From Melieria omissa (lineage: Eukaryota; Arthropoda; Insecta; Diptera; Ulidiidae): 64,000 nt of DNA. The stretch covers positions 104,483,986 through 104,547,985 of the forward strand of contig OZ020269.1 in the NCBI GenBank assembly GCA_963971225.1, written 5' to 3'. A program made the position numbers and the translations under genes. Below are positions 1-11,483 of this stretch, in pieces; the first letter of the stretch is position 1; each line of letters begins with the position of its first letter. A model generated the notes under the pieces. It ran no database searches. It had not been told where the DNA came from and worked only from the letters and a program-made list of their open reading frames with translations.

Positions 1-712
1 CTTTTGGCAACACAAGTGCCACTGACAGCACACCTAGCGCCAGTCAACACTGAAATGGGCCCACAGTGCAGTGTTGTTGTTTAGTTGAGTTGCATGGCCA
101 CATTGGACACTTTAACACCTGACAACTGAATTTGCGCTGAGGAAAGAAAAAACTGAGGAAAACTCTTGCATGCAATTGCACTAAAAACGCACACATACGA
201 TATCCGTTTTCAGTTTTTTAAGCTTAAAATAGTAAAAAATTAGTTCTAAAAGTGCTTTAAGTTCGAACTAATAATTTTGTTCAACTTTCAAGACAGACAT
301 CGTCGAGTACAGATGTTTTCTTACACACTTATAACTGAAATTTCCTAATTGTGCATAATTGAATGAACCCTTTTTTTTTTGTTGTCCATACTTATTTTGC
401 TGACCCTATTTGATGATTAGGAAAAAAGTTGAAAAAAGTTGAAAATTGTTTTGGGCTATTTACCCGTTCGGACAACAGCAATCAGACTGCTATCGTCTAG
501 ACACCAAAACGCCATTGACCGACTGACGACGACATTTACAATTCACTAATTAACTGTGGAACCATTTTTTTTTTCGACAAAACTCAACACAACAAATCGA
601 CACGCATTTCATGCCGAATGTCGTTCAACTTTTCCGCTTTGCTTTGTATATGTTTAGGCGTTTTCATTGTTGTTGTTTGTGCTTTTACTGTCCTTATTGT
701 TGTTGTTATGGT

Positions 713-745
<33 letters not shown>

Positions 746-1022
746 GTTGAACAAAGCCGAAAATTGTCAATCAATTTTCACTTTTAAAGTTGTCGTGACA
801 TTTTGTAATTATTGCATTGTGCTTTTTGTCCTTGACAGGACGAGACAACGAGTCGTCAGTGTGTTGTTTGTCATTGAAAAGGGTTTTCGGACACGCTGAC
901 TGACAGTTGAAAATTTTTGGATTGGCCAAGACAAATTCACAATCAGCCGTCGGAGGCCATAAAATGAGTTTAAAGGGTTTGAAAGTGAAAACTGTTGATT
1001 TGTGTTTTGTTGAAGGAATCAT
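1..1022. other. Non-coding stretch with a TTG trinucleotide tract
   Basis: I see no supportable gene here. The DNA has short poly-T and poly-A runs and a (GTT)n microsatellite at about 713-743. Small open frames across this tract only give poly-Cys or poly-Val and are artefacts of the repeat. Confidence 0.6.
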
Positions 1023-2340
1023 TGTTTGGAATATAATGAAAAAATATGAAAAAATTAATATATAAACATTAAAATTAAAAATATTAAAATTATAAAAATA
1101 AAAACAAAAAACATTTAATAAATATCAAAATACAAGATAATAAAATTATAATATTTGTTTTTAATATTCTATCTTAATAATGAAAATATGTGGAATTTTA
1201 TTTATGAAAATTTAAAATAATAAAATTATAAAAATAAAAAATTAAAAAATTAAATAAAATAATACAATAATATTTTTTAATATTCTACCTGAATAATGAA
1301 AATATGTAGATTTTAATTTAATTTATGAAAATACAAAATAAAAAAATTTAATAATATTTTTTTAAATTATATTTTTTAATAGTTTAAGTATTATTAAAAA
1401 TGGAGAATTTATTTTATGAAAATATAAATATAAATATAATACCATAATATTTTTTATATTCTAGTTTAATAATGAAATATGAAGAATTTAATTTTTTTAA
1501 TGAAAATATAAAATAATAAAATTATAAAAATTAAAATTAAAACATAAAATAAATATAAAATTTTAAAAATATAATATTATTTCTTAATATTCCATCTTAA
1601 TAATGAAAATATGTAGAATTTAATTTATGAAAATATAAAATAATAAAAGTATAAAAATAAAAAAAATTAAATAATACAATAATATTTTTTAATATTCTAT
1701 TTTAATATTGAAATATGTATACTTTAATTTTTTTATAAAAATATAAAATAATAAAGTTATAAAAATTAAAATTAAAACATAAAATAAATATAATATTGTA
1801 AAAATATAATATTATTTTTTAATATTCCATCTTAATAATGAAAATATGTAGAATTTAATTTATGAAAATATAAAATAATAAAATTATAAAACAAAATATA
1901 AAAATTAAAAAATGTAATAATATTTTTTAATATTCTCTCTTAATAACAATATGTGAAGTTTTATTTAATTTACGAAAATGTAAAATAATAAAATTATGAA
2001 ACTAAAAATAAAAATTAAATAAATATAAAAAATATATAAAATAATACAAATATCATTATATCATAATATTTTTTTCTATGTTAATAATGAAAACATGTAG
2101 AATTAAAAAAAATTACAATTCAATTTACGAAAATATAAAATAAAATAAAATAAAATAAAATAAAATAAAATAAAATAAAATAAAATAAAATAAAATAAAA
2201 CAAAATAAAATAAAATAACATAAATTAAAATAAAATGAAATGAAATAAAATAAAATAAATAAAATTAAAAAAAAATAAAATAAAATAAAATAAAATAAAA
2301 TAATAATAAACATTTTTTAATTCTCTATCTAAAGAATGAA
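1023..2340. repeat. AT-rich degenerate tandem array, ending in (TAAAA)n
   Basis: About 1.3 kb of almost pure A/T DNA. A landmark resembling TTAATAATGAAAATATGTAG recurs near 1180, 1297, 1467, 1600, 1700, 1832, 1943 and 2085, so the array is built of roughly 100-140 bp degenerate units, each followed by TATAAAATAATAAAATTATA-like sequence. From about 2138 to 2305 it becomes a (TAAAA)n pentanucleotide tract with a few C and G variants. It has no coding potential. Confidence 0.75.
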
Positions 2341-3480
2341 AATATAGCGATTTTAAAATTGTTGACTTTTCTTAAGATTTTTGTAGGCTACATTACTCTC
2401 TGCTTGGTCTTGTGTTGTGTTTGCTGCAAACTTTGGCCAAACAAAATCATTATTATGATTTAAACTTTACTCCAATCAGCACATCGGCAACAAAACTCAT
2501 ATCTATATGTATGTGTGGGTTTTGTTTTGCGCTGCAGCAAAATTTATTGTACGTCAAAGAAACGAATCGGCGGCGTCCGCGGTTTGGGCTTGTGTCGAAT
2601 TTTTATGACTCTCTAAGCGTTATTTTGGCACCTAATCACACAATATACGCCACTCGAGCCGTCACTGAAATGGCAAAACTTTTGCCCACCCACATACATA
2701 AATGCGTACATTTTGCGCTTTGGTGTGTGTGTGTGTATGTGTGTGGTAAAAGTTTTTAGCTAAAAACACGCACAACGCCACAAAAGTGCCATTTGTGTGT
2801 TGTGCCAGCGAAATAAAACCAAGAAAATTGCAACAACAACATGAAATTTTTTTTATGAAAATAAAAGCTCACACATACATACAACAAGAGTTTGAAAAAC
2901 ACACGCACACACATACGCATAAACGAGTTTACACGTGTGTGTGACAAGAAGGAAGTAATTTAAAAGCGCCAGCAAAGTTGGCAAAGGCACACACGGCGGC
3001 ACACACAGGTGCGCGCATTGTTCTTCGAGTGTGTGCGTATCTCTGCATGTGTATGAATGTCTGCATGTGTATGTAGACCTGCCAACTGTGGACCTCTGTA
3101 GACCTCGCCTGTTAAAAGTGGCGAGCGCCGCTTCGTTTAGATAGTCCAAATGGCGTCAACGCTGGCACGTACCCACCCACTCACCCACCCACCTCACCTT
3201 ACCATTCACTCACCCACCTTAACACCCACCCAGCCACTCGCGCGCCTTTCACCTGTCCCGTGACTATTCCAGTTGCTGCCGCAAAGAAATGCCACAATCG
3301 CCGGTCATAACATAAAACTAATGAAAATGTTGAAAAACATGAAAATCCACTTGAGGTAATGTCCGCGTGGTGATAATATTTTCGCCCCTCTACTTAAATT
3401 GATTTTTTTTGCAGCACTTTCTGCTGGCTTCTTGAAAGTTTTTGGTGTCGATGACGCGACCGTCTGAGGTTTGTGTTACT
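2341..3480. other. Non-coding, GT/CA- and CCCAC-rich stretch
   Basis: No gene is supported. There is a (GT)n tract at about 2722-2746, clusters of CACACA and TGTGTG at 2870-3080, and a CACCCACC-type run at about 3168-3237. This base composition is typical of fly intergenic, promoter or 5'UTR DNA, but I can identify no start site or splice site. Confidence 0.4.
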
Positions 3481-3684
3481 GCAGAAAAGACACACTAGTG
3501 AAGAAAAATATTTGACTTAGTATTTTCAATGGTTGGCGTAGGGCAGAGCTGCTTGAATGAAATAATGTGTTGAAATTTTCCAATATTACAAAAAGACATA
3601 ACAGAGAATATAATGAAATTATTCAAGTGATGGTCTTTTTTTATGACAAAAAAAATATAATTTTTTAAAATTATTGGTCGGTTA

Positions 3685-3770
3685 CATATCGTCGCCTCAG
3701 AAACCAAATGTCGTATGTCTTACTAGGCTCAATGGAACATACGACATTCGTTTTCTGAGGCGACGATATG
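3685..3770. repeat. 86-nt near-perfect hairpin
   Basis: The left arm 3685-3718 and the right arm 3737-3770 are reverse complements over 34 bp with two mismatches, leaving an 18-nt loop. Both arms begin with CATATCGTCGCCTCAGAAA. The size is that of a pre-microRNA hairpin, but it could equally be a palindromic mini-element. I see no second copy in the window. Confidence 0.75.
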
Positions 3771-4043
3771 TCATAATGCTGAAAAAAATTAATCCTAAAG
3801 AATACACAATAGCTCAGTTTATAAAAATAAGAAAATTCTAGGAAATCAGCACATCTAACAAGAACATTTTTTTAGTGTCCAGCGTAGGAAAAAATTGCTA
3901 AAAATTGATCGAGAGTGTGGGCTGCACTTCATTGAATCAGAGAGCGATTTGCTAATAGAGCTAATAGAGAATCTCTTTGACAAAATATTTGTCATGTTCG
4001 TCCGTATCGAAACCTGGTCCACTGTCTATTGTGCCAGAGATGT

Positions 4044-4287
4044 TTAACCCTTTCGGGACGGAGTTTAATTTTGAAATCCAAAATACTCTCAGAAGAAATG
4101 TTGAATGAGACAATGAGACAATGAATGAATGCTGGGGTTAGAAAATTTTATTGGATGCTCACAAATTCCGAAATCATCCTTTTAAGCGGGAACACTGAAA
4201 TAAAAAAAATAGGATTTGAATAATTGCTTTGAGGGGCATTAAAAACTTGCTGGGACGTATTATCCGAGTAGTCCCGAAAGGAGTCAA
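4044..4287. mobile_element. Short TTAA/CCCTTTC-type MITE (family 2)
   Basis: The left end is TTAACCCTTTCGGGAC and the right end is the inverted GTCCCGAAAGGAGTCAA, so the terminal repeats match over about 13 bp. The last TTAA has decayed to TCAA. The CCCTTT terminus at a TTAA target is typical of piggyBac-like elements. The interior (about 240 bp) has no coding potential and differs from the larger family at 9324, 29689 and 63333. Confidence 0.5.
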
Positions 4288-4911
4288 AGTTATGAACTTG
4301 TTTTTAAAGATATTTTAATACTAATAGCTTGTTCCTAAAGTTTCTCATTCAGCTCTTTATAGAATTAAAATTGATTGTTCATTGAATACAAATAAAATCC
4401 TTAACATTAGAAAGACTGCAAGTTTTCCATACCTACAAGGACTAAATATCATATCCGCTGATATCTCGAAAAGTACACACCGGATTTGGCTGATTTTTCA
4501 CAAAATATATTTTAAGAAAATATAAAAACTTCTAAGATAAAAAAATAAAATTCGCCAAAGCAAAAGTTCTCAAAAATACTAAAGAAAACACAGCTAAAAA
4601 CCGTCACAATGACCGTAATGGTCTTTCTAGTGCTAAGCTATAACATAGTAAAATATCTTTTTGGCAAACTTATTGCATACGTGGGTCGTATGAAAAGTCT
4701 TGGGTTTCAGCATGAAGATGACGGCACTCGTACACAAAAGGTCAGGAATCTGTTTGCGCTATAATAAAATGAAACAAAATCTGAAATTAAAAAAACCAAG
4801 TATACAAAAGTTAGTAAGTATTTGTTTTTGAAAGGCAAACTAAAGATGATTTGGACGCTGTGTACAGTTTTTCTGCACTATCATTAACCATTTAAGCGGC
4901 TGATTTTTGGT

Positions 4912-5034
4912 GTAACTGATGAACGTTCGAGACGTCCAAAAGCTGTAAGAACTGGCAATAACATCGCTCAAGCTCACCAAATGGAGACAATCGTTGAATT
5001 ATCTATAGTGATAAAAATGGCAGAAGCCAGTGGC
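4912..5034 (+). pseudogene. Mariner transposase relic (N-terminal fragment)
   Basis: One frame reads VTDERSRRPKAV, then about 29 residues ending MAEASG. This resembles the mariner linker between the two helix-turn-helix motifs (a GRPK motif, then an IAEALGIS-like helix). No catalytic domain follows in frame and the following sequence is unrelated or decayed. The match is short, so the assignment is tentative. Confidence 0.35.
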
Positions 5035-5221
5035 GCACACAGGACATCATTTAGGGGGGAGTGGGGGGGTTGCGTACAACTTTTTAGCCAAATACCATTC
5101 GAAACCATATTTTGTCCCAGCACTTTTGAAGATGCGCTTGAAATACTGTCTAAATCTTTTTGTTTCTGAGTTGGTTCACCTGTCATCTGGTCGAAAGATC
5201 GTGTTTGTCACATATTGACTG

Positions 5222-6600
5222 AAGAATTAGGCATGCGTAAGCTGTATGCGTATTGAATGACACTTTGGCTCACGTTCAAACAAAAAAGTGTTCGATTGAC
5301 AGTTCAAACTCTTTGTTAGCGCAATTTACAATTTCATATCAGAGCTGTGAGACATGTGTAGGCTTTCAAGGAAACAATCCCCCTAGCGATACCAATTAGA
5401 GTGGTGAGAATGTGGGTGTTTCTAGCGAAGTTGGAGAGCGACTTAATGTCATGGAAATCTCTTCTAACCCAGAAAGAACGAGGCCCCTAAGTAAATAAGT
5501 AAGTTCTTGAGATGGCCGGGCAGTAGTAAAGAATGAGCTTAATATAACTTAGTTTGACAATGTTGAGGGTATTTCAATTTACTGATAACATCATTATTTT
5601 TAAAAATTAATTACTTATAATGAAAAAAAAGAATCAATTGAAGAAAAAAGGAATATAAAGAAAAAAGGAAGGAATTGTTCCTAAAATACATACAAAAAGA
5701 ACCAAAAAGTAGTTTAAAAGTAAGTTTAAAACAAGATTACAGTACAAATTCCAGTAAATTCACAAATTATTGATTCATATTTTGTCACACAGATTTGTTT
5801 GTTTGTTTATACTGGACGCTGATTAGAGCATTGAGAGGTCGAATCTATGATAAGAATTTCAAACTTTTGAGTATTGAGTGACCAATATTTTTCGATGATA
5901 TACTGAACGTATAGGTTTTTACACTGTAAAAATATTTTTTCAAATAATTCAGAACTAAACAATTCATTGTTTTTGAAAAGCCTTCAATGGAGGCATCATA
6001 GTAGCGGGCTTGTAGTGCTCTAAAGAAGTTCTGGAAGTTTCACAGAGTTTGTGACATCTATTACAGTGTTTGCATCCGAAGTCATAACATCTTAGAAAAT
6101 TGCTTTTACTATATTCCACAGAACATTTGTTTGTTTATTCATGTGAGGATTGTATGGAACTATGCAGACTAAAGGAAGTAAGTAGTTCAAATATTGAAAA
6201 GAAGAATGAAGAAAGAAGTTTTAATAATGTGAAAGAACCTGATTCATACACTTAACACTTTCGACGCAATTGGAACAATAAAGTATACATAGATATCTGA
6301 GATGATAGCTCACTAAGACGATCTATTATAACATTTCATGTCAATTCCAAGTGATTTCAAACGATTCAATAAATTCTTACAAACACAATGCAAAAATCGT
6401 GAACTCTTTCAGAGTGGGTATGCATTATTGAATGAGTGTTTGAGTTCTGGATAATTATCAATAACATATTGGAATATTTATTTTCATAACAGAAATAACA
6501 ATTCGCATCCATGGAGCAAACTTGGGCATTCAAGTGCCGAAACCTACAATTGTTATATGTGCAAATATAACAGATTTTTTTCTATGAGTTGAAATGGGAT
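5222..6600. other. Intergenic DNA upstream of the esterase
   Basis: No gene is supported. Near 5480-5515 the sequence CTAAGTAAATAAGTAAGT, followed by a GGCC-containing stretch, resembles the 3' tails of the truncated LINEs at 39.9 and 49.0 kb, so a very short LINE remnant is possible. The rest is AT-rich unique sequence. Confidence 0.4.
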
Positions 6601-6655
6601 TAATCGATCTATAAAGAATTTGTTATACTTTGGTGAGTTTTAAATTTAAAATGGT

Positions 6656-6870
6656 TTATCTTGTCAAGTTCAATTTTCCTCAAGTTCAATTTTACGCCCC
6701 GGAACATTGAGTTATCTACAACTGTCAGCAGTCCAAACCGTTGTTGGTTGATTCTCCAAAGCGTTGTCAGTTCCATAGAATTTTCTTCATTTAGTTTTGC
6801 TGTCTGGCTTTAATCTCTTCAAATGCTTTCAGTATTAAATATAAATACATTACAGAATTTTTTCAACTAT
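6656..6870 (+). promoter_or_regulatory. Esterase promoter: two GATA sites, TATA box, probable start
   Basis: TTATCT (the complement of AGATAA, a WGATAR site) occurs at 6656-6661 and again at 6712-6717. A TATAAATA-type box lies at about 6839-6846. An initiator-like TCAACT sits about 25-30 bp downstream, near 6864. Transcription from there gives a 5' leader of about 100 nt before the start codon chosen at 6967. The upstream in-frame ATG at 6823 would lie before the TATA box. Confidence 0.45.
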
Positions 6871-6966
6871 ACACGTATCTGTTTATTCTCACTGATCTCT
6901 CACCACTTGCCTCCGCAATGTCAACAAGAAACTTACACTCGCTCAGTCATCAAATCGCTTCTCGAG

Positions 6967-8726
6967 ATGCCGCACCGCATTCTGATTTCGTTCGTCTTGG
7001 TGGTTGCGATTTTGACGCGTACAATTACAACAACAACAACAACAACCACAACAACAGCAACACCAATAATCTCGACAAATCTGGGACTGCTGCAGGGGGA
7101 AACGGTGAATAATGCCTACCACGCCTACCGCTCTATACCGTACGCCCAGGCGCCGCTGACCGAACTTCGCTTCGAGCCGCCACTGCCACTTTCCGCGCCC
7201 TGGCCGGGTGTGTTGAACTGCACGCGCACTGCGCCCCAATGCCTGCAATGGTCCAGCTTGGACGGCGTTGCACGTGCTGTGGGCAGCGAGGACTGTCTCT
7301 ATCTGAATGTCTTTGTGCCGATCACGGAAGCTGCGCAGCCATTGCCCGTTCTGGTGTTCATACATGGCGGCGGTCTGATGTGGGGCTCGGCGGACTTTTA
7401 CGGCGAACAGTACATCATGCAGCACGGCGGACTGCTGCTGGTCACGCTGAACTATCGTCTGGGGCCGTTTGGCTTTCTGAGTACTGAGGACAAGGAAATT
7501 GCTGGCAACATGGGCCTCAAGGACCAATCGCTGGCACTGAAGTTTGTCTACGAAAACATTGCAGCGTTCGGTGGCGATCGCGACAAAATACTGCTGACCG
7601 GCTGGTCGGCGGGCGGAGCGAGCGTGCACTTTCACATGGTCAGCGAATGGACGAAGGCGGCTTGGTTTCGCGGTGCAGTCTCTTTTAGTGGAACTGCGCT
7701 GTGTCCCTGTCATGCTGTGTACGAGGGCGCGGCGCGCAAAAAGGCACAGCAGCTGGCAGAATATCTCAACTGTACGACGTCGGAGCTGGCAAGCAGCGGC
7801 GGACTGAAGACGTGCTTGCGGCGAAAAAGCGCCGCAGAAATCATTGCGACTGTGCCGCGTTTTTACCAGTTTGGCAATCATCCGTTTGCGGTGTTCGGAC
7901 CGGTCATTGAGCGCGGCACAGAGGCCTTTCTCGACGATCATGTGGAGCGCTTGATGCGAGCGGGAAAGACCAAACCGAAGCCGTGGCTGCTGACGCGTAC
8001 CGCCGAGGACGGCGCTTTCGGAACGGCAGAATTTTTGAAGCGCGACCCAAATGGACGCGAATTGATTTTCACACTTGATGCCAACTGGAACGAATGGGCG
8101 CCGGTTATGCTGTTCTTGAATGCCAGTTGGACGCCAGAGGAACGCATTGCACATGTGGAAGACCTGAGACGCGCATACTTTGGCGATCGCGCCATTGGCT
8201 TACAAACCTACGATGTCTTGGAGCGTTTGTACAATGAGGAGCTGAGCACGCGACATGTTGAGGATGCGGCTGGAATCTATGTGAACTGCACAGTGGGCGC
8301 ACACGCCTACGGATATGTCTATGCAAATCCGGCGCCCTACGGGCTGGGCCACGTATTGGCGGAGCGCGACGACTGGCAATTCGGTGCGTGTTTGACAAAT
8401 TCGATCAATTGAATTAAGCTGACAGTGACAATGTACTTTCTGATCCTTAGGCACACTGCATGGTGACGATGTGTTTCTGGTGTTCCAGACGCCCGTGCGG
8501 CAGCGACATCCACTGCGTCAAGACGAGGTTACCATATCGAAGGCGCTCATTGAAATGTTGGCCCAAATGGCGCACACCGGGTAAAAGCAAAACTACGAAA
8601 ATTATTTACACAATTTATTGTTAATTCTTGTTGCGCTTTCGATTTAGGGTTCCATCGTACAAGGGTGCGGCACTGCCAACGCTCGACGCAGCAAATCGAT
8701 TCGAGTTTATGCAGATAACCAGTTAA
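6967..8726 (+). CDS. Secreted carboxylesterase (type-B, Est-6/JHE-like), three exons
   Basis: Exons are 6967-8383, 8451-8580 and 8648-8726, with two 67-bp introns (GTGCGT...TTAG and GTAAAA...TTAG) that keep the frame. The product is 541 aa. It starts with a hydrophobic signal peptide (ISFVLVVAIL), then a poly-Thr spacer encoded by an ACA repeat. The alpha/beta-hydrolase core carries HGGG at 133-136 (oxyanion hole), the nucleophile elbow GWSAGGAS with Ser214, the acid in AEDG (Glu347 or Asp348), and His476 in LHGDD, encoded by exon 2. The family hydrolyses carboxylic esters outside the cell. The length is normal for the family, and four N-x-S/T glycosylation sites (in NCTRT, NCTTS, NASW, NCTVG) fit secretion. 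I chose the ATG at 6967 because it directly precedes the signal peptide and lies downstream of the TATA box. A short out-of-frame uORF (from 6918) overlaps this start. The substrate is unknown; JHE, Est-6-like and digestive roles are all possible. Confidence 0.93.
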
Positions 8727-8775
8727 CGATCGAGCAAAGCGAGTAAATCTCACTCTATGTCATCACTGCATGCAG

Positions 8776-8853
8776 ACATCGTCACCATGCAGTGTGTCTA
8801 TAGATCAGAAAGTACATTAACACTGTCAGTTTAATTCAATCGATCGAATTTGT
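8776..8853 (-). repeat. Inverted partial copy of esterase intron 1/exon 2
   Basis: Read on the minus strand, this segment matches 8395-8472 (most of intron 1, its 3' splice site and the first 22 bases of exon 2, including the codon for the catalytic His) with about 7 mismatches in 78 bases and no gaps. It begins 50 bp after the esterase stop codon. The splice acceptor of the original is altered in the copy. It may be a decayed inverted duplication or a functional antisense arm. Confidence 0.85.
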
Positions 8854-9323
8854 GACCGTCTCAACTGATCGATGCAAATGCAACAATAAATAGTTTGCTT
8901 AGCATTTTACAGTCTCATACAATATCCTTTAAATTTCCTAAATATTATAATTTCTTATTTTTGTTAAAGAATTACTGTAGTTAGTTGAAGAAGCAACGTT
9001 TGTTCCAGGTCCAAGTTTTAGAATTTTGAATTAAATAGAAATCGTTCTATAGGTTGTTGACGTTTATTACAGATGGAAGGAACTAAAAGACTTTACAATC
9101 TGTTCTTTTAATTTAGAATCAATCATCAACTATATTTGAATATGCAAAGTAGAGTATCGTTCGTTCAAGTATCGATATTTCATTATCTTTGATTGCTTTG
9201 TTGATCCACAGAAACTTTATGTTAATCCCTAGCGACCTATCGGATTAGATTTGTTTCAAATAATTCTTCTGTTGAGTCCATTTTACCAAATCAATAAATT
9301 TTTTGTGCCTTTGTGTTTTGGAC
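8854..9323. other. Intergenic stretch after the esterase
   Basis: AT-rich DNA with no supportable gene. The hexamer AATAAA at about 8885-8890 on the plus strand could serve as the esterase poly(A) signal, about 160 bases after the stop codon. Confidence 0.4.
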
Positions 9324-9865
9324 TTAACCCTTTCGACTCTGAATTTTACCCTATGTCTCAATATTACTTTTTGGTATTTAAATTATAAAAAACTTGCGTA
9401 GGAACTGTGTACACAACATTTGAAGTCGCCACGTTCTAGAGATATATTATTTTTGACCAATTATAGCTTAAAAAGGGTTAAACAAATTTTGAATACATAT
9501 TTTTTAGTTACAGATAAATTATCTAATATTTCTTGAAAAATACAAAATTATCAGTTTTTTATTTTGTTTGCCATTATTAAAGAAACAGGGATTTGTTCAA
9601 ACGCGCCCAATTTGTAGACTTCAATTAGAACACAAACTTGAATTTGTAGACTTCAATTAGAACACAAACTTTCCCTAAAATCGCCATAAATGATTGGAAA
9701 TTATTTTGTTGATAACAGTAAAAATTTTGTAATTTGCTTTGAATTCACTTCTAAAAATATTAATTTGTTCGTGCCTACTTAAATTAAACCTATAAATCAA
9801 TCGTTGCTATAAGATGACAAATAGGTGAAGTTGCTCTGAGGCAACTTTGGGGTCGAAAGGTTTAA
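9324..9865 (+). mobile_element. piggyBac-like MITE, family 1, copy 1
   Basis: Bounded by TTAACCCTTTCGACTCTG on the left and the inverted TTGGGGTCGAAAGGTTTAA on the right. TTAA target plus a CCCTTT terminus is the piggyBac signature. The body (about 540 bp) matches the copies at 29689-30176 (same orientation) and 63333-63909 (inverted), with shared landmarks such as TTTGAAGTCGCCACG and GACTTCAATTAGAACACAAA. The latter landmark is tandemly duplicated in this copy. No transposase is encoded. Confidence 0.8.
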
Positions 9866-10644
9866 CTTCGAGTTATTGCCTCTATTTGAATAGTATTTGT
9901 TCTTTACATGTATTTACTATCTAATCAGCTTGCACTCAATGTTTTTATTCTATTCTTTTCTCATGATAACAAATTTAATTATCAATTAAAGGAATTTGCT
10001 TGGCTTTACGTTCAGTTGTTTAAGTTTGTACGGCCATCATGTTGTTTTATTTTTTGTTGTAGTTTTTATAATTAATGTAGATGTTTAATAGATTTGGACA
10101 ATACTATAAATAATCTCCATTGAATTTGATGTTAATCAAAATTGCAAGTCTTCAAAATTTTACGCGACACATGTTTTGAGGTCAACGAATGTAGGCAGAT
10201 AAGTGGTAGTGGCAGCTAGTAAACAAGAGCAAACTTAGGTCATGGAGGCCCATTGCGGTTATCAAAGAAACAATTGTATGAATGTATTTATATTTATTTT
10301 TAACTCACTGAGAGCTCATAGATAAAAGGCCCCAAATACTTTGACAGAAGTAAAATTTGTATAATTTTTTTGAAAATATAAAAAAGCTTTAATAATTTTT
10401 TGTTTCACACACATTTTATTTTAACTTTGATTTAATTAGTTCACTAATTTCAATTTTTTATTTATAACAACTTAAATTAAAAAAATTTGAAAATTTTTAT
10501 TTCACATTTTGCATAATTTTGTAATATCTTTAAAGCTTCGAATCACTTTGGCTGCTAACACTTGTGACAATTTGTTGAGCTGATTTCGTGGAATAAAAAC
10601 CCAGACAGCATAGTGTCAGTCAATTGAAATCGGCACTAGACAAA
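9866..10644. other. Intergenic AT-rich DNA downstream of gene A
   Basis: No gene is seen. A TTTATT near 10495-10505 (AATAAA on the minus strand) is a plausible poly(A) signal for the minus-strand gene at 10645. Confidence 0.35.
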
Positions 10645-10821
10645 CTATAGAATGTTACAGCAGACGATGCGTGGAGGGTGTGGTCCATGATGATGATGAT
10701 GATGCGGCCCATGATGATGATGATGTGGCCCATGATGCTGATGGTGTGGTCCGTGATGGTGATGCGAGCCGTGATGGTGATGATGCGGCCCACCATGTCC
10801 GTGATCATGTGGCGGTGCCAT
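10645..10821 (-). CDS. Small His-rich peptide A with C-terminal CCNIL
   Basis: The predicted protein has 58 aa. After MAPPHDHGHGGP it is a run of HHHHHG, GPHQ-like and HHHGPH blocks (His is about half of all residues), followed by a non-repetitive tail PHPPRIVCCNIL. The His runs suggest binding of Zn, Cu or Ni. The last four residues, CNIL, fit a CaaX box with Leu at X (geranylgeranyl type), and the adjacent Cys could be palmitoylated; both are inferences from motif knowledge. The ATG at 10821 is preceded on the minus strand by a good 3' splice site (TTCAG ending at 10829), with a matching GTAAG donor at 10903, so a 75-bp leader intron is likely. It is a duplicate of gene B at 12784: the coding tail, the sequence just after the stop and an upstream block are all similar. 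I cannot name an orthologue. Confidence 0.75.
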   Translation of the reverse strand: MAPPHDHGHGGPHHHHHGSHHHHGPHHQHHGPHHHHHGPHHHHHHGPHPPRIVCCNIL

Positions 10822-11017
10822 ATTTGTACTGAATATTTTTAAAACAGGATTTAAATTTTTTGTCAACAATCATGCGAATAATTATTGCATGTATACTTCT
10901 TACACAGTTGGGACTTGTAGCACAGTGGTGACTTGTCTGACGCGCTTCGCAATACGGACTGCAATCGATGACAATATTGTTTTGACGTTTACGAGTTCTT
11001 TTATTCATATTGAATAG

Positions 11018-11138
11018 CTTATCTTCAGCCGTAAGTTGGGTACCTGTGTAAAATTTTATAAGTCGGTACTTGGGTACCCCCTGTGAAGTTAGTACTATCT
11101 AATCGGAATTTCTACGCTGAATCATTTATGGCCGAGCT
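11018..11138 (-). promoter_or_regulatory. GATA sites and conserved upstream block of gene A
   Basis: CTTATCT at 11018-11024 is AGATAAG on the minus strand. The block 11096-11138 (starting TATCTAATCGG and containing GAATCATTTATGG) matches 13133-13175 upstream of gene B with about 7 differences in 43 bases, and includes a second GATA site (CTATCT). Conservation between duplicates suggests a shared enhancer or promoter element. Confidence 0.6.
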
Positions 11139-11288
11139 GATGTGCATAGTTTTGTATTGCTGTGAGACAAAAAATCACCAATTGGCAATTCTAGTTACGC
11201 CGACTAACTAACACCATGAAACTAGTTTTCGAAGCTTTCGTAGCACAACTATATATGATCGTCGTACTAATTCCAATAAGATTAAATC

Positions 11289-11483
<195 letters not shown>

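Noticed and set aside
2125..2313. Phe/Ile/Leu/Tyr-rich frame
   Set aside because: Artefact of the (TAAAA)n array; the same holds for 35771-36239 and 50538-51056.
6823..6966. Upstream in-frame extension of the esterase (start at 6823)
   Set aside because: It would lie upstream of or over the TATA box and would bury the signal peptide 48 residues inside the protein.
6943..8154. 403-aa frame opposite the esterase
   Set aside because: Shadow frame on the strand opposite a GC-rich coding exon; no known domain, and the esterase on the plus strand has a full catalytic triad.
10805..11008. 67-aa minus-strand frame just upstream of gene A
   Set aside because: Overlaps the predicted leader intron and promoter of gene A; no domain; not conserved as a frame upstream of gene B.
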